Positions 12,938 through 25,900 of a DNA stretch of 64,000 nucleotides are shown here, one piece after another. Positions within the stretch are counted from its first letter, which is position 1. The number at the start of each line of letters is the position of its first letter. The position numbers and the translations under genes were made by a program. This DNA is from Eucommia ulmoides (taxonomy: Eukaryota; Streptophyta; Magnoliopsida; Garryales; Eucommiaceae): contig CM028336.1 of the NCBI GenBank assembly GCA_016647705.1, positions 14,702,880 through 14,766,879 of the forward strand, given 5' to 3'. A model generated the notes under the pieces. The model saw nothing but the letters and a program-made list of their open reading frames with translations. It was not told the DNA's origin and did no database searches.

Positions 12938-14010
12938 CATTATACATAAAGAATGATTTATTCTACACTTCTATGACAATAGTGAGTCAATTGATTTTAA
13001 TCGTGAATGTTGTGATGGAAGCTTTATTGATTTCTTATTAATAAAATTATTGATATTTTTTTTATTTGATTGTAATGACTTACAGTTTGTTTGCTTGAAT
13101 TTAGAGAATTGATAGGACAAGACTTCACTCGATTTTAGAAGTCTTATAAAATTAAATCTCAAATAATGTCTACTCCTATTAAATAATTTCAAAGGGTGAT
13201 ACCTTTTGTCGATGTAAAGTTTAGTTCTCCCTATAAGAGGATCATTTGATTAGTGGATTGAACTCTTGGAAGGACCTCCGTGGATGAAATGAAGGCAAGA
13301 AGTATTGTTGAACTATTATAAACCGTGGTATAATTTTATCCTTTGTTCTCTTTTAGGTATTGCATTTCTTATTGTTCTTATGATAGTATTTTAAATTGTT
13401 TCTACTACATTAATTGTTGGATGTAATTAAGTTAGTTTTAATATCCATAATCATTTACCTTACCCAATTCAAACTCCCTCTTGGTAGATACTTCTTAGGC
13501 CATATGACTTATTTTAATTACAATGGCAGGGACGATAAATCCAGTGGTACTGAAGGTGGTGGCTTCAACTTCAACGGTGAGGGATAATAGTAGAGATGGT
13601 GGAGGATGTGGTTGTGGCAACAGAACCGGAGGTAAAAAAAAAAAAAAAAAAAAGGCCGATGTAGCAACAAAGCTAGTGGCGAAAGAAGGCAGTGGCAGAA
13701 AGAGAGAGACAAATGAGAGAATGGGGCGACTGCTAGGACTAGTAAAGGAGATAGATGTTGAATTTAGGGTTTTGTAGGTTCGAGGTACATTTTCCAATTG
13801 TAGTTGTGTTTATGTGTCGCTTGTGCAACTATACAAATCCGCCATGGCTTCTGAATTTACAATCAATAGTTGGGTGGGTAGGGGCGACTTCGTGTGTGCA
13901 ACAATATAAATGCCCCATGGTTTTGCGATATACAATCAATAGATGGGTATGCTAGAAGTATAGTCGAGTGTTTTTTATTTTTTGTTTGATTGATTTCGGC
14001 CCAAAGACAC
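12938..14010. other. Intergenic debris, probable LTR fragment
   Basis: About 12943-13497 has no frame and ends with ACCCAATTCAAACTCCCTCTTGG, a sequence type often seen at plant Copia LTR ends. A matching partner was not found in the window. From 13498 to 14010 there are short open frames on both strands around an A20 run at about 13634, but no recognisable protein. I support no gene here. Confidence 0.4.
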
Positions 14011-14672
14011 TTAGATTGTATTTGGGTAAAATTATAATAAATCCATGAAAATTGTAAACGATGAAATTTCGAAATTTCAGATTTTGAAATCCTTTTATTT
14101 ACAAATTCTTTATTTGGATAATTTTTTTTTAGATGAAAAATTTGATTGTATAATTTCATAATTTTCTTATTTGAATAGAAAAATATTTGTACATAGAATT
14201 TTGAAATATATTAAATTGTAACAATAAAAAATATAAAAATATATCTCATAATATAATTTTATTTAGTAATTACTGATATAATTTTAATAATATAATTTTT
14301 ATGCCTATTTTAATAATATAATTTTGATAATCTAACTTTAATTATACATAACTATTTTAATAATATGTTTTTATATCTATTTTAGAAATATAATTTTACT
14401 ATATAATATAGAGAAGAAAGAATTTTGAAATTCATACAATTACAAAATAAAAATAGGATTGATTGTAATAAAAATAGGATTGAAGTGAAATGAATGAGAA
14501 AATGAAAACATAGCAAATTCTGTTTCAGAATGATTTAAAAATAACATGTGTTTTGAAGGGATTTGCAAATCCCTTTTATTCTCCTATTTTAAGAATGAAT
14601 AGATTTCATAAATTATACTTCATTGACCAAACAAGGAATTTCCTATACAAAATTTGAGAAATGTCTTGCCCA

Positions 14673-14871
14673 TGTTAATATATGTATATGGATTTAGCCC
14701 CATTAGGTTAATATATGTATATTGACTTTGCCCTTTATGTTAAAATCTTAACCCTAGAGTTTCCTTGCTCTCATATAAATATTTCCATTGTAAATCTTCG
14801 TCATTATACTTTTTCCTTACATCAATACGATTGCTTCAGGTTCTCCATTCTACCTCTCAATTATTCTAACA
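14673..14871 (+). repeat. 5' LTR of Copia-2
   Basis: It begins TGTTAATATATGTATATGG, has a TATA-like ATATAAATAT at about 14773, and ends TTCTAACA directly before the PBS. It aligns with 19311-19497. Confidence 0.88.
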
Positions 14872-14883
14872 TGGTATCAAGAG
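14872..14883 (+). other. Primer binding site (tRNA-iMet type) of Copia-2
   Basis: TGGTATCAAGAG directly follows the 5' LTR. It is complementary to the 3' end of plant initiator methionine tRNA, as in most plant Copia elements. Confidence 0.85.
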
Positions 14884-15444
14884 TAAGTTTTTCTTAACCC
14901 TGTTCCTCTTAATATTTTTGTCGCAACCTCAATTTCTTTTTTCATGTCTTCCGCCTCGCCGTTTCCATCATTCAACATCCTCACATCATATTCACCAACA
15001 CCATCAAACTCATTTTGCCCAAACGAGTACAACGACACTAAAATTACCACCACCGGGGTTCTCTTGTGCCCTCACGCATACCATCGCCGCCGTCAAATTT
15101 GTTAACTGTTATAGATCTCGTCGTTGCTCTGATATCAACAATCATCACATCATAAGTTTTGTCCTGAAAAGACGATTCTAAATCCACCAAAATCAGAGCA
15201 TCTACGCGCAACCAATAGTTTCCCCACTGCCGTCAACTTCGTTGACTCCTACGGGATTCAATATCAACTCAAATTTATCATACAGTATACCATCAAAAGC
15301 TTCTCATCATAAGATTCGAAAGACACCAAAATAACCTCTAGAAGATATATGACTCACCGTCACGTTCCCTCAGAAGGTATGCCACTCTATCGCTATCAGA
15401 CCACGCGCTACCAAACCAGTTCACCCATTTTTAGACCGGTTCAT

Positions 15445-15870
15445 TAAAATATGACACAATTTATTGACTAATTTTGGCATTCTGAATCCATCGATAGTCT
15501 CTATTTACTCAAAATCGGATCATATAGTATAGTTCATTTTATATTGTTGATTCAGTTCAAGTGGTTTAACCGGTTTAAAGGTTTATCAATATGTTCTTCA
15601 CAATTATAGATTGATTCTTGACTAATTTGGCATTCCAAATCCATCTGTGCCCTCCGTTTAATCAAATTTGGATCATACAATGTAGTTCCCTTATATTGTT
15701 GATTTGGTTCATCACAGAGATTGATCAGTTCAAAGGTTTATAATCGATTTTTCATGAATATAGATCAATTCTTGGACAATTTCAGTGTTTTGAATCTATC
15801 TGTGGCCTCAACTTCTCTATATTCATATCATACAGTATATTTTGTTATATATTGTTGATCCGATTCAACA
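15445..15870. repeat. About 150 bp tandem repeat in Copia-2 gag region
   Basis: Three diverged units share the ordered landmarks GACTAATTTTGGCATTC / AATCCATCTGTGGCCTC / GGATCATACAGTATA / TATATTGTTGATTC / CAAAGGTTTAT. A truncated earlier trace (ATCATACAGTATACC) is seen near 15277. The array sits where gag would be expected. Confidence 0.65.
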
Positions 15871-16077
15871 AGGATGTTTAAGGGTTGCTCTTTTTCGATC
15901 ATTCTCAATGTTAAAGAGGGTTCGGATCCTACCTACACTATTGTTACCATATCTATTGCAGATATGGCTTCACTCTTCCATAAAATTTTCTCTAAGAATG
16001 GTACAAACGTTTTTTCTGCCTTTTCACTTACAATAAATAATTCTTCTTGATTCTTTGATTTTGTTTATTGTAATCAT

Positions 16078-19000
16078 ATGACTTCTGATCCTAACATCTT
16101 TTCATCCAAACCATCCTCTATGAATGCCCCTAGCATTCATACATCTGATGATTCTCAAATGCGTGTTACTCATACCGGTCATATTTCTACTTCACATCTT
16201 TATATTATTGACACGTATTTAATTCCAAAACTCACCTTAAATCTCTCATCTATTGGGCAACTCTATAGATTGGGATTTGAAATCATATTTTCTATAGTAG
16301 TTGTCGTGTGCAGGATTCTCAGATAAGACACCTTGGGAACTAGTTGTAAAGTTGGATGTCTATTTGAACTCAATAGTTTGGACCTTCCACCTCAAACCCT
16401 ACCACCACTACCCTATATCCCTTTATCAACCTGTGCAACCTTACCACCACTACCAACTTCCTCATCCTCCTCATCATCATCCTCGTTATCTTTAATGCCG
16501 CCATTACCGCTATCACCATCCTATATTTAACTTTCTCGGTTAGGTCATACTTCATCTAACTGACTCAAATCGCTTATCTCTAACGGTCAGTTAGGTTCAA
16601 TTAAACATGAGTCATTCAATTGTATCAATTGTCAACTTTTAAAATAACTAGTCATACCTTTCAATGAGAGTCAGTCTATATCTCTGGCACCATTTGCTCT
16701 AGTTCATTTTGATGTTTAGGTGTTTTCTCCTCATGTTACAATGGGTGGTTCTTGATACTTTGTTATCTTTGTGGACAACTACTCTCAATATACATGGTTA
16801 TTTCTTATGAAAAATCGATCCGAACTATTTTAAATATATTATGAGTTTTCTTCTATGATTCAAACCCAATTTTTTTGAAATATCAAAGTTTTTCGTTCTG
16901 ATAATGCAATGGAATACAAAAATCGTGCTTTTCTCAACCTGCTTTACAAAAATGACACGCTCCCCCACCACTCGTGTCTTAATACATCCCAATAAAATCG
17001 ATGAGTCGAACACAAACATAAACACATTCTTGACATAGTCTGTGCTCTCCTCATTTCTTCCTCTTACCCTGAGCGATTTTGGGGTAAGGTTACCCTAACA
17101 GCAGTATACACCACAAATCGTGTTCCCACCACAACAATTTAACATCAGTCTCTATTAAAGCATATTTTGGTAAACCTCCCAATTACTCTGAACTCAAAGT
17201 CTTTGATTACACTTATTTTGTTCTTCTTGAACTACATGAACACAATAAGATGGAACCAAAGGCCTACCTATATTTTTTTCTGGGATATGGTATTGAACAT
17301 AAAGGGTATTGGTATTGGGATCCCATCTCTAAAACTCGTTGTGTCTCTCATTAAGTCATTTTTTCGGAACATCAAATATTTTTTTCCTTACGGTCCTTTA
17401 ATATATCAACCCTTACTAACTTCAGATTCTTTACTGATTCATCTCTTGAGTTTTTCCCTAAGAGTGCAGTTTCGGGTATCATTGAGCCCACTCCAGCACC
17501 ACTAGCTTAGCCCAGTCTCGCATCTTCCACTAAGTCATCTCCAGCATCACCAGCTGAACCCACTCTAGGACCACCAACTGATCTCAACCCTCCAACTCCA
17601 TCGTTAATGCCTGAGACTTCTCCTATGACCGATGATTCTGCACTGACTACTTCTCATATCCACCTTCAAGATTACCACCATCACTCTAACATGGTAACTC
17701 ATCCTCCTCCTTATCTCATTAATTATCATTACTTTTCTACTATAATTAATTTGCATGAGCCTCAATTTTATAAAGAGACTAGTACTAATCATCTTTGCTA
17801 GAAAGTAATTGATGAAGAACTTCAAGCCCTAACTAAAACTCACACCTGGGATCTTGTTGACTTTTCTCCTAGGAAAACTCCTATTGGATGCAAGTGGGTG
17901 TTTAAGATCAAAACATTTTCTGATGGTTTTGTTGAACGCTATAAAGCCCGACTTGTTGTCAAGGGATTTTCTCAGGAATATGGATTGACTACAAAGAGAC
18001 ATTTGCTCCAATAACGAGGCTCACATCTGTCCTTACTCTTCTTGCTGTTGTTGTCATTCGAAAATAAACTCTCTTTCAGATGGATAAAAAAAAATGAATT
18101 TCTCAATGGCGATCTTCTTGAGGAAGTTTACATACATACCTCTATTGGCCTAGTTGCTTCTTGACGTAAAGTTTGTCGCCTTCGCCGTGCCTTATATGGT
18201 TTGAAACAAGCTCCACATGCCTAGTTTGTAAAATTCAGCACTACCATTCATCAGTTTGGGTTAACATCCAATGCTCATGATTCGGTCCTGTTTCTTTGCC
18301 ACACTAGCAATGGTATTATCCTTATTTTATTATACGTAGATGACATGATTTTTACTGAGGATGATTTACACGGTATCTCTAAACTCAAAAAATTTCTCAT
18401 TGAACAATTCGAGATGAAAGATCTTGGCATGGTCACCTATTTTTTTGGTCTCGAAGTCTCATCCAGTTCAGATGGATATTTTCTTTCTCAGGCCAAATAT
18501 GCCTCGAATCTTCTTTCCAAGGCTAACATCACTGACTCCACCACTGTTACTACTCCTCTAGAGCCGAATATCAGACTCACTCCACTAGATGGTTTATTTC
18601 TTCCGAATGCCACTCTATATCGCCAATTGGTTGGAAGATTAATACACCTCACTATCACTAACCTAGACATCACCTATACCATCCATCAAGTTAGTCAGTT
18701 CTTGTTCGCTTCTCTGACTACTCATTACTCGGTTGTTGTTCTTTGCATTCTTTGGTATGTTAAAGGTACCTTATTTCACAGACACAAACTTCATTTCTTA
18801 GCTAGTCCGCTCCCATCTTATAGGCTTATTTTTATGCCGATTGGGCTGGAGATCCCACCGACAGACGCTCAACCATAAGTTATTGTTTCTTCTTTGACAA
18901 CTCTCTCATTTCTTAGCGCAGTAAGAAACAAACTATGATTGCTCGCTCCAGCATTGAAGCCGAATATCGTGCTATCACTAATGTAACACAAGAACTATTT

Positions 19001-19260
19001 TGACTTCGGTGACTCTTCACTGACATGAAAATCTCTTCTCCTATTACTACTGTTTTACATTGCTACAATAGAAGTGTTATTCAAATCACCCACAATGATA
19101 TCTTCCATGAGCGTACAAAACACATCGAGATTGATTATCACTTTATCTGTCACCCCATTCTTTAAAATATTATTCGTTTACAATTCGTTAGTTCAATCGA
19201 TCAGATAACAAATATTTTCACCAAGGCTCATCTACCCAGACATTTTCACATTCTGATTTC
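16078..19260 (+). pseudogene. Copia-2 pol remnant
   Basis: Readable parts: pre-integrase region (LYIIDTYLIPKLTLNLSSIG, about 16198); integrase core (FVIFVDNYSQYTWLF at about 16763 and FRSDNAMEYKN at about 16890); RT start (PIGCKWVFKIKTFSDGFVER, about 17880); RT centre (RRALYGLKQAPH, about 18184); the active site LLYVDDMIF at about 18332, still YVDD; then an open stretch to 18878 (FFGLEVSSSSDGYFLSQAKY). RNase H and the C terminus (IARSSIEAEYRAITN, about 18936; IFTKAHLP) follow in a shifted frame. There are many stops and frameshifts, so no working product. Confidence 0.85.
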
Positions 19261-19310
19261 CAAATTCAAGTTCATGTCTCATTTACCGCATTGAGTTTGA
19301 GGGGGGGGTC

Positions 19311-19497
19311 TATATGGATTTGGCCCCATTAGGTTAATATATGTATATGGTTTTAGCCCATTAAGTTAAAACCCTAACCCTAGGGTTTCCCTAATCTCCT
19401 ATAAATATCTCTATTGTAAATCTCCATCATTGTACTTTTCCCTAATTTCAATACGATTGCTTCATGTTCTCCATTTTACCTCTCAATTATTCTAACA
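19311..19497 (+). repeat. 3' LTR of Copia-2
   Basis: It begins TATATGGATTTGGCCCC after the polypurine tract and ends TTCTAACA. Compared with LTR1 it lacks the first TG-containing dozen bases. Confidence 0.85.
19369..19407 (+). promoter_or_regulatory. Telo-box palindrome plus TATA box in Copia-2 LTR2
   Basis: AACCCTAACCCTAGGGTTT is an inverted pair of telo-box-like motifs. About 10 bp downstream is TATAAATA (19400-19407). Together they look like an LTR promoter core. In LTR1 the same place reads TCTTAACCCTAGAGTTTCC, so that palindrome is degraded. Confidence 0.5.
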
Positions 19498-19786
19498 GCC
19501 TAAATGAAATCCTCTCTAAAATTAGCTTACCCAAACATCACCTTAAACCATCAATGTTCAAAATAAAATAAAATAAAAAAATGACCTTGTAATGGTTTGC
19601 TTTCAATCTCACAATTTAACATCTATTCCTAACACAAAGTGTAATATACACAAAAATCGTACACAAGGATTGACTAAGGCTGTCCCACGCTTCGCGTTTT
19701 TGCAGCCATTAATTCTATTGAAGGGAAACAATGTCCATTACAGAGAAATAGCAAGAAAGTGGAACAAAAATGGATGCAAAAATATT

Positions 19787-19966
19787 TCAGTGGGACGATC
19801 CACCGGAAAATTTGGAGGATGCCACTGCATCTGGCGGTAGAGATGGCAGCATGGCAAGTGCAAATATTCCGCTTGCTGCTGCCGAAATCGCTCCTACGAC
19901 GAATGCCGGTAGGTTGCCACCTCCAAAAATGGCGTCCCACGGACCGCTTGCCACCGACACCGCCAT
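19787..19966 (-). CDS. Sucrose transporter exon 5 (terminal)
   Basis: The acceptor GTTGAAATAG/ATG opens [17 protein letters not shown]. The exon codes 59 residues (464-522) covering the last membrane segments, a short Ser/Gly-rich tail and a TGA at 19787-19789. Overlapping longer open frames on both strands of this GC-rich patch are shadows. Confidence 0.93.
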   Translation of the reverse strand: MAVSVASGPWDAIFGGGNLPAFVVGAISAAASGIFALAMLPSLPPDAVASSKFSGGSSH

Positions 19967-22900
19967 CTATTTCAACAGTCGCCACCATCACCATGATATT
20001 AAGACAACACAAAGTGACCAAAAGAAATAGTACAATCGAGTATTTGGCCACTGACACCAAAATACTGAATGAGACACCACAACGTGACGAAAAGAAATAA
20101 TACAAAAGGGGATCGTTTGATGTTTTTATTCCCAAAAATTCTGCTTTTGTCCATAAAAATTGGGAATAGAAATTGAAATATGAAAACAAAACAAAAAATT
20201 GTTGTTTAAAAAGAAAAATTAATCTATTTGAAAACAAAGAAAGGTGATTTCAAAAGCCTACAATAGAATTTGATGTAGAAAAGTATTATGAATTTAAGTA
20301 GTTTTCAGATGCTGTCTTGAAATATTAAAAAAAAAAATCATTTCTAAAATAGACTGTCTTGAAAATAAATAAAAAATAAATCAGTTTGAAACTGAAAATG
20401 AATTTTAAAAAAATGATATAAGTGTTTTAAAATATGATGTTTCCACTTTTGGAAATTTCAAAAAGGAAAATGAAGTTTTAAAATTGAATCTTAAGAATTC
20501 AAAAGTTGAATATGAAATTTTGATTTTGAAAATCAAATCTCTTGAAATTGAACATAGAATATTTAAAAACAATTTTGATTTTGTTTCTTCAAGAAGGTCT
20601 AGACCTGAAGTGAATATTGAAATACTAAGATAAAATATTGAAAAATCAAAATCCGGTCTTAAAGTTATTTTGGATAAACCTAAAAATTTTGACTCATCTT
20701 TCAATGCTAAATGCAGAAATATATATGTTTCATCGCCTTATTGTTGATCACGCTGTAAACTAGATATGGTTAAGAATGATATATGTCATACTATGCTACT
20801 TATCATAGTTATAGAATTAATGACTAGTCTAACTTCATATGTGATTATTGCAATAGAATTCACCATTGTAAAGTCCCATGTCCATATAAGAAAATTAAAT
20901 TTAATACTAACAAGAACGGGACACACAATTGGTGCAAGTGATCATCTCCTCTTTTGATATTGGATAGCAAAGAGTAGCGCACATAGATCTTGTGCAGAAA
21001 TATGTACCACTAGTGCTAGAACAAAACGCAAAACCAGAAATGACTTATCCAAGCGAAAGTCACCGAGAAGCCACAAGACACACTCGCATGGAAGAATGTC
21101 ACAAACTCGAATGGCAACAATCACAACAATTAGAGATGTGACAGATACAAGAATGTTGAGCAAAAATATTTATCCAAACCGATAAATGGTGTTAATAAAC
21201 TAAAAAGTAATGTGGTCACAAATAATCGGAGGTACTCCTAATTTTTCGTAATTTAAATTTATTAAATTTTTAAAAGAGATAGGTGTCTGATTTTACTAAG
21301 GTGGTGCACCAAAAATATAATTTTTCTTTCTCTGCTTGAAACAAAAAATTTTGCATTTTTTTTCCAAGGTATTTAGTTTTTCCTATTTTTATTATCATAA
21401 ACAAAAAAAAACTAAACACTAAATAAAGCATTGCTTTGTTGAAAAATCTTTGAACTCCATATTCTTTGATGAGACATTGGAGGAATAAAGAGATTGCTAT
21501 GTTAATATTTTTTAATTAGTATTTTATCTCTATTATTAATTTACTTCTTATTTTATATATTGAATATTATTTGATGCAAACATATCTTTGTATTAGTGAA
21601 TTTTTTACTAATTCCTTGTTGAGGTCTTTTTCTTCTTATTATTAAAGTCCTTATCATAGAACAAGGAATTTAAGTTATCAAATTTTATCTTATGTTTGGT
21701 GGGACAAATTTAAGTAAAATCAAGATAATTCATATCAAAAAGAATGTTGATGGTAGGTGTAATTCAATAGATGTTCTTTTATTATATTTCATATTACGTT
21801 CTATTTATTTTTTGTAAATTAGTAGTTCTTTTGTTTCATATTAGTTTTTTTTTTTCCCGGTCAGAGTTATTGTAATTCATCAATGTATTTTTCAGGTTTC
21901 AATGTTGCTTCTCCAAAATAACGGGCCTCCAATTTTATTATGTGCATTTAATGGAATTTCAACATCATTTGTTGGGGATAACTCATCAATCATGCCAACA
22001 TTATTCTTCCCTTTCATTATGGAGGAATCAAAACTTAAGGTTTAACTTTATGGTACAAAGTTAGCTTACGAAATAGATAAAACTTGTGCACTAAGCATCA
22101 GTTTTCACTGCAAATTCATATTTAACATTTGGCTTGCTTTATTAAGTTATTACACATATTGAAGATTCAAAACTTTATTCTAGTTTAAATTTATGTAGAT
22201 AACTTTAGGAGAGGAGTTAAATTAACTTCTTGAATTGTCATACTTCTATTGTTGACTTTCTTCTAGATCAATTAGTTTTAATATATACGTATGTAATGCA
22301 TTTAACATTTTATTTTTAAGTAGATATAAGGCTTGTTGGTCCTATTTAAGCAATATCTTGGATGAGTTTTGTTATTTGATGTTATTAGATTATTTTTTAT
22401 AAATTATTTTTTTCATTTGTACTTTCAGGTACAGATTATATGTTAGTGTGTATGCACACACGTGTGTATAAAAAGACAAACAAGTCCTATAACGTGGTTT
22501 CTCTTTCTCACAAAGTTGTAAAAAAGGTATTGCACTCCCTTCATCTAAACACAAGAAAGGAAAGATAGATTTACTCCCTTCTCCTTCACCCCTTTCCTCT
22601 TGTCTATCCAAACCTAGTGTCAATGACCAAAAAAAAAATGGGCTTCTCAAACCCAACTATGATAGACTAATACCATGTTAGGGGTTCTAATCTAAAACCA
22701 TATAACAAGAAGTGAGATAACTAGTTTCATGCATAAACTATTTTGAGAAGTCTCACAAATTCAATGTGAAACTCAACAATAATGATGTTTATTGGGTGAA
22801 TTTGGGATAAAAAAAAAAAAAAAAAATTGTAGGCAAATAAAAAAAATATATAAAAAATTAAAATTAAATTTATAAAATAATAATAGTACAAGATGAAAAC

Positions 22901-25900
22901 CGTGTGATTTGATAGATTAAGTATGTGAAAGTGTTTTTTTTTAATTAAACTGCTAAAGAATAAGTAACATTTTGTGTTTTTTCTGAAAGTTAAAAACAGC
23001 ATTTGAAAACGAAACCGAACATCCCTGAGAAAAAAGACAATTGATAGTAGATTAGTACCTGTGGTATGACTATTGCAAGATTGAGTACTCCTAGTGACAA
23101 ACCTGTGAGAATCCAACATCACACATATCACATAACTATATAATACTAACAACATTATAAGACTGTACAAATTATATTTATGTTTAGACTCTTTGAAATT
23201 CGTCCAAGGTATATAGATGCATTGTCTTTTTACAAATTACACAAATTTAAATCTAAGAATTGAATTCGAATTTAAATTATAAATTTTTAAAACTGGCCCA
23301 TTCAAGTTCAATTCATATTTTTAAAACTTCGTGGACTTGGGCCTTTAAGAAAGCCGAATAGCCCATTTTATTATTTTTTGTTCCAAAAGTTAGTGGGCTA
23401 CAACAGCCCATGGCCACCCCCATTTCATCAGTGACCTGCTGCCTTATTGCGTGTGTGGCCCATTGGGCTAATACATATTTTTTTATTAATGGGCCAACAG
23501 CAGCCCATTAGGTTTGTTGTCCCATTTTAGAGCAAAATAGCATGCAGTTCACATGAACAGAAGTGCAGTTGAAGCCTTGCGCCGCGACTGCTGCCGAACG
23601 CACGGCCAGGCCGGGGGTGGTGCCTTTCTGTTGTCCAACATCTAATCGGTTTCACTATTAAGGTGGCGTTTGGTAACCGTTTCTGTTTCCATTCCAGCAG
23701 TGGGATGGGATGGGATGAGAATTTTGTTTTCTTTTTAGGAGTAGAATCGCGTTTGGTAACGATAATTTTTATTTTTTATTTTTTTTGGGAAGAGAATTGT
23801 GTTTGGTAACGATTTTATCCTAAAATCTTTTTTTATTTTTTTTTCTATGTTTTGGCCGGAAGGCAGTGGTGCCGTCGCCGGCCGTCCGGCGACGGCGGAC
23901 GGCGTACTCCGGCGTCGGCGCAGGCAGGACAGCGGTACTCCGGCGCCAGCCAGCCGGCGGTGCTCCAACGCCGGCGCCGGGGATGGTCGGACGGCAATGG
24001 CGCCTGCGCCGGCGACGGCCGGACGGCAGTGACTGATAGGTAACAGTGGCCGACGGCTGGAAGTGGCCGGAAAGTTTTCCGGCCGGACGGTCGCCGGAGA
24101 TGGCCGGCGGCGGACGGCGGTCGGACGGTGGATGAATAGTGACCATGTGTTTTGGAAATGGAATGGGAATAATGAGAAACAATTTTTGTTTGTTTCTCAT
24201 TTCTTATGAAAAAAGTGGACACAATTCTCAAATGGGAATGAAATGGAAACGGAAACAAAAATTACCAAACGCTATTCCCAAAAATCTGGGAATGGATTGA
24301 GAATTTTTGAAATGGAAACGGTTACCAAACGGGGCCTAAATTAATGAGATTAATTTTAATTTCTTTTTATAGAAAATTAAATTGTATTCTTGGCCGTCTA
24401 ACTCTAAAAAACGCGATTTATCGTTGTATAAAATAAATCTCTCACTATGATAAAAATCCCAATTCAAATTCAAAATTTGAATTAATTAATTATTTTTGTA
24501 AATACCTTTAGATACAATCTTCCAAATCTAATTTGGACTTCTAAAAAAAATAATCAATTATTATTTCATAATATTCAGGGACATGTCTCTGATTCCACTT
24601 GAAGGACACTAAGCATATGTAAACCAATGACAACCTGTTATGTTTCAAATTGGGTTTTAAGCTTTAGTACTTGTTCACACGTGTGTAATACTATGTAGGA
24701 CTAAAAGGAAAGCAGGAGGCTAAATAAAGAGGACGTCTCACTACGAATTGGAAAACGAGAAAAAGTTGTTGCATTAACCGTGGGAGATTTTTACTTGGAC
24801 TACCCTTGTCACATGGCTTAAAATTATGAGATTGTTTATTTATACCTCATTTTTTCAGAAATATTATTTTTATTCCTTACTTAATAAAAAATAATTATTT
24901 AAAATAATAATTGTGGTATTTATTTCAATTCATAATTGATTGGTGTGGGTACATGTCTTAACAATCTATATTATCAAAAACTTGTGACAATAAACAACAT
25001 ACCAAATGAAAAGTTAACAAAGAAGAGATTAAAAAAGTTAACTTCTGACTTCTTAGAGTAAGTGAAAAGAGGGTTAGCAAGATGGTGAAAAATGTGTTTT
25101 GGGGCCCATTAGGCTTGGAGTCATTACCACTTTGTTAATCTTGTCTCTTGGGCAAGATGACCAAGACACCCTTTGTTGAACATTAAGAAAGGGTCGTTGA
25201 CATGTTGGGCCTGGTACATACTAACGTGTGTGGACCCATGAGCTCTACAACTCAAGGAGAAACGTCATACTTCATCACCTTTATCAATGGTCAATCTAGG
25301 TTTGGTTTTATGTCTTATGAAACACAAATCTAATTCTTTTGAAATGTTCAAATAATTCAAAAGTGATATGGAGAAATAAATGGGAAAATGTATTAAGGCA
25401 CTTCGATCAGATCGAGATAGGGAATACTTATTCAGAGTTGCCAGACTATCTCAAATGAAATGGTATACTTTCTTAGTGGACTTTTCCTGCTACGCCAAAA
25501 TTAAATGGTATATTTGAAAGGAGAAATTAGATCATATTAGATATGGTCAGATTGGTGATAAGTCGCATTGATTTACCTATTTTATTTTGGAGATATGTCA
25601 TAATTACCGCAACTCGTTTACTAGATAAGGTTCCAACTAAATCTTTGTCGGTTACACCACATGAGATGTGGCATAGGAAGAAAATGAATCTCAAGTATGT
25701 TAAAATTAAGGATTGTCTGGCTCATGTCAAAAAACTTGAAATAGACAAGTTGAAATTGAGGACTCACATTCGTAAGTTTGTGGGGATATCCTAAGAAAAC
25801 TATAGGATACTACTTCTTTAAGGATATTATACCTATGTGAACGCAATGGAATATAAAAATTCTCATAAATTTGTTTCACAAATAATTTCCTAAGCTCAAA

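Larger units (their letters stand above)
14673..19497 (+). mobile_element. Copia-2: Ty1/Copia element with about 200 bp LTRs
   Basis: LTR1 is 14673-14871 and LTR2 is 19311-19497; both end AATTATTCTAACA. Flanks GCCCA (14668-14672) and GCCTA (19498-19502) fit a 5 bp duplication with one change. A PBS matching initiator tRNA-Met (TGGTATCAAGAG) follows LTR1 at 14872, and a G-rich polypurine tract (GAGTTTGAGGGGGGGGTC) precedes LTR2. LTR2 lacks the first dozen bases of LTR1. Pol is in Copia order but multiply broken. The element lies 290 bp beyond the sucrose transporter stop codon, in the opposite orientation. Confidence 0.9.
14011..19546. mobile_element. Possible small TIR element split by Copia-2
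   Basis: The left end (TTAGATTGTATTTGGGTAAA, 14011) and the right end (AGCTTACCCAAACATCACC, to 19546) are imperfect inverted repeats sharing TGTTTGGGTAA-like cores. Removing Copia-2 (14673-19497) leaves an AT-rich body of about 710 bp without coding capacity, as expected of a MITE. The direct duplication at its ends is not clear, so the call is tentative. Confidence 0.4.

Noticed and set aside
13495-13797. Overlapping open frames on both strands with poly-Phe or poly-Lys
   Set aside because: They are driven by an A20/T20 run; no recognisable protein, no splice context and no support for either strand.
16301-16555. Pro/His/Ser-rich short frames
   Set aside because: Low-complexity remains of Copia-2 between the pre-integrase region and the integrase core, not a separate gene.
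19674-20237. 187-codon minus-strand open frame over the GC-rich patch
   Set aside because: The true coding frame here is another one: it gives [16 protein letters not shown] of the sucrose transporter. The longer frame is a shadow.
23820-24258. Arg/Pro/Ala-rich open frames up to 137 codons on both strands
   Set aside because: They sit inside the GC-rich MITE core, overlap in several frames and have no domain; compositional.
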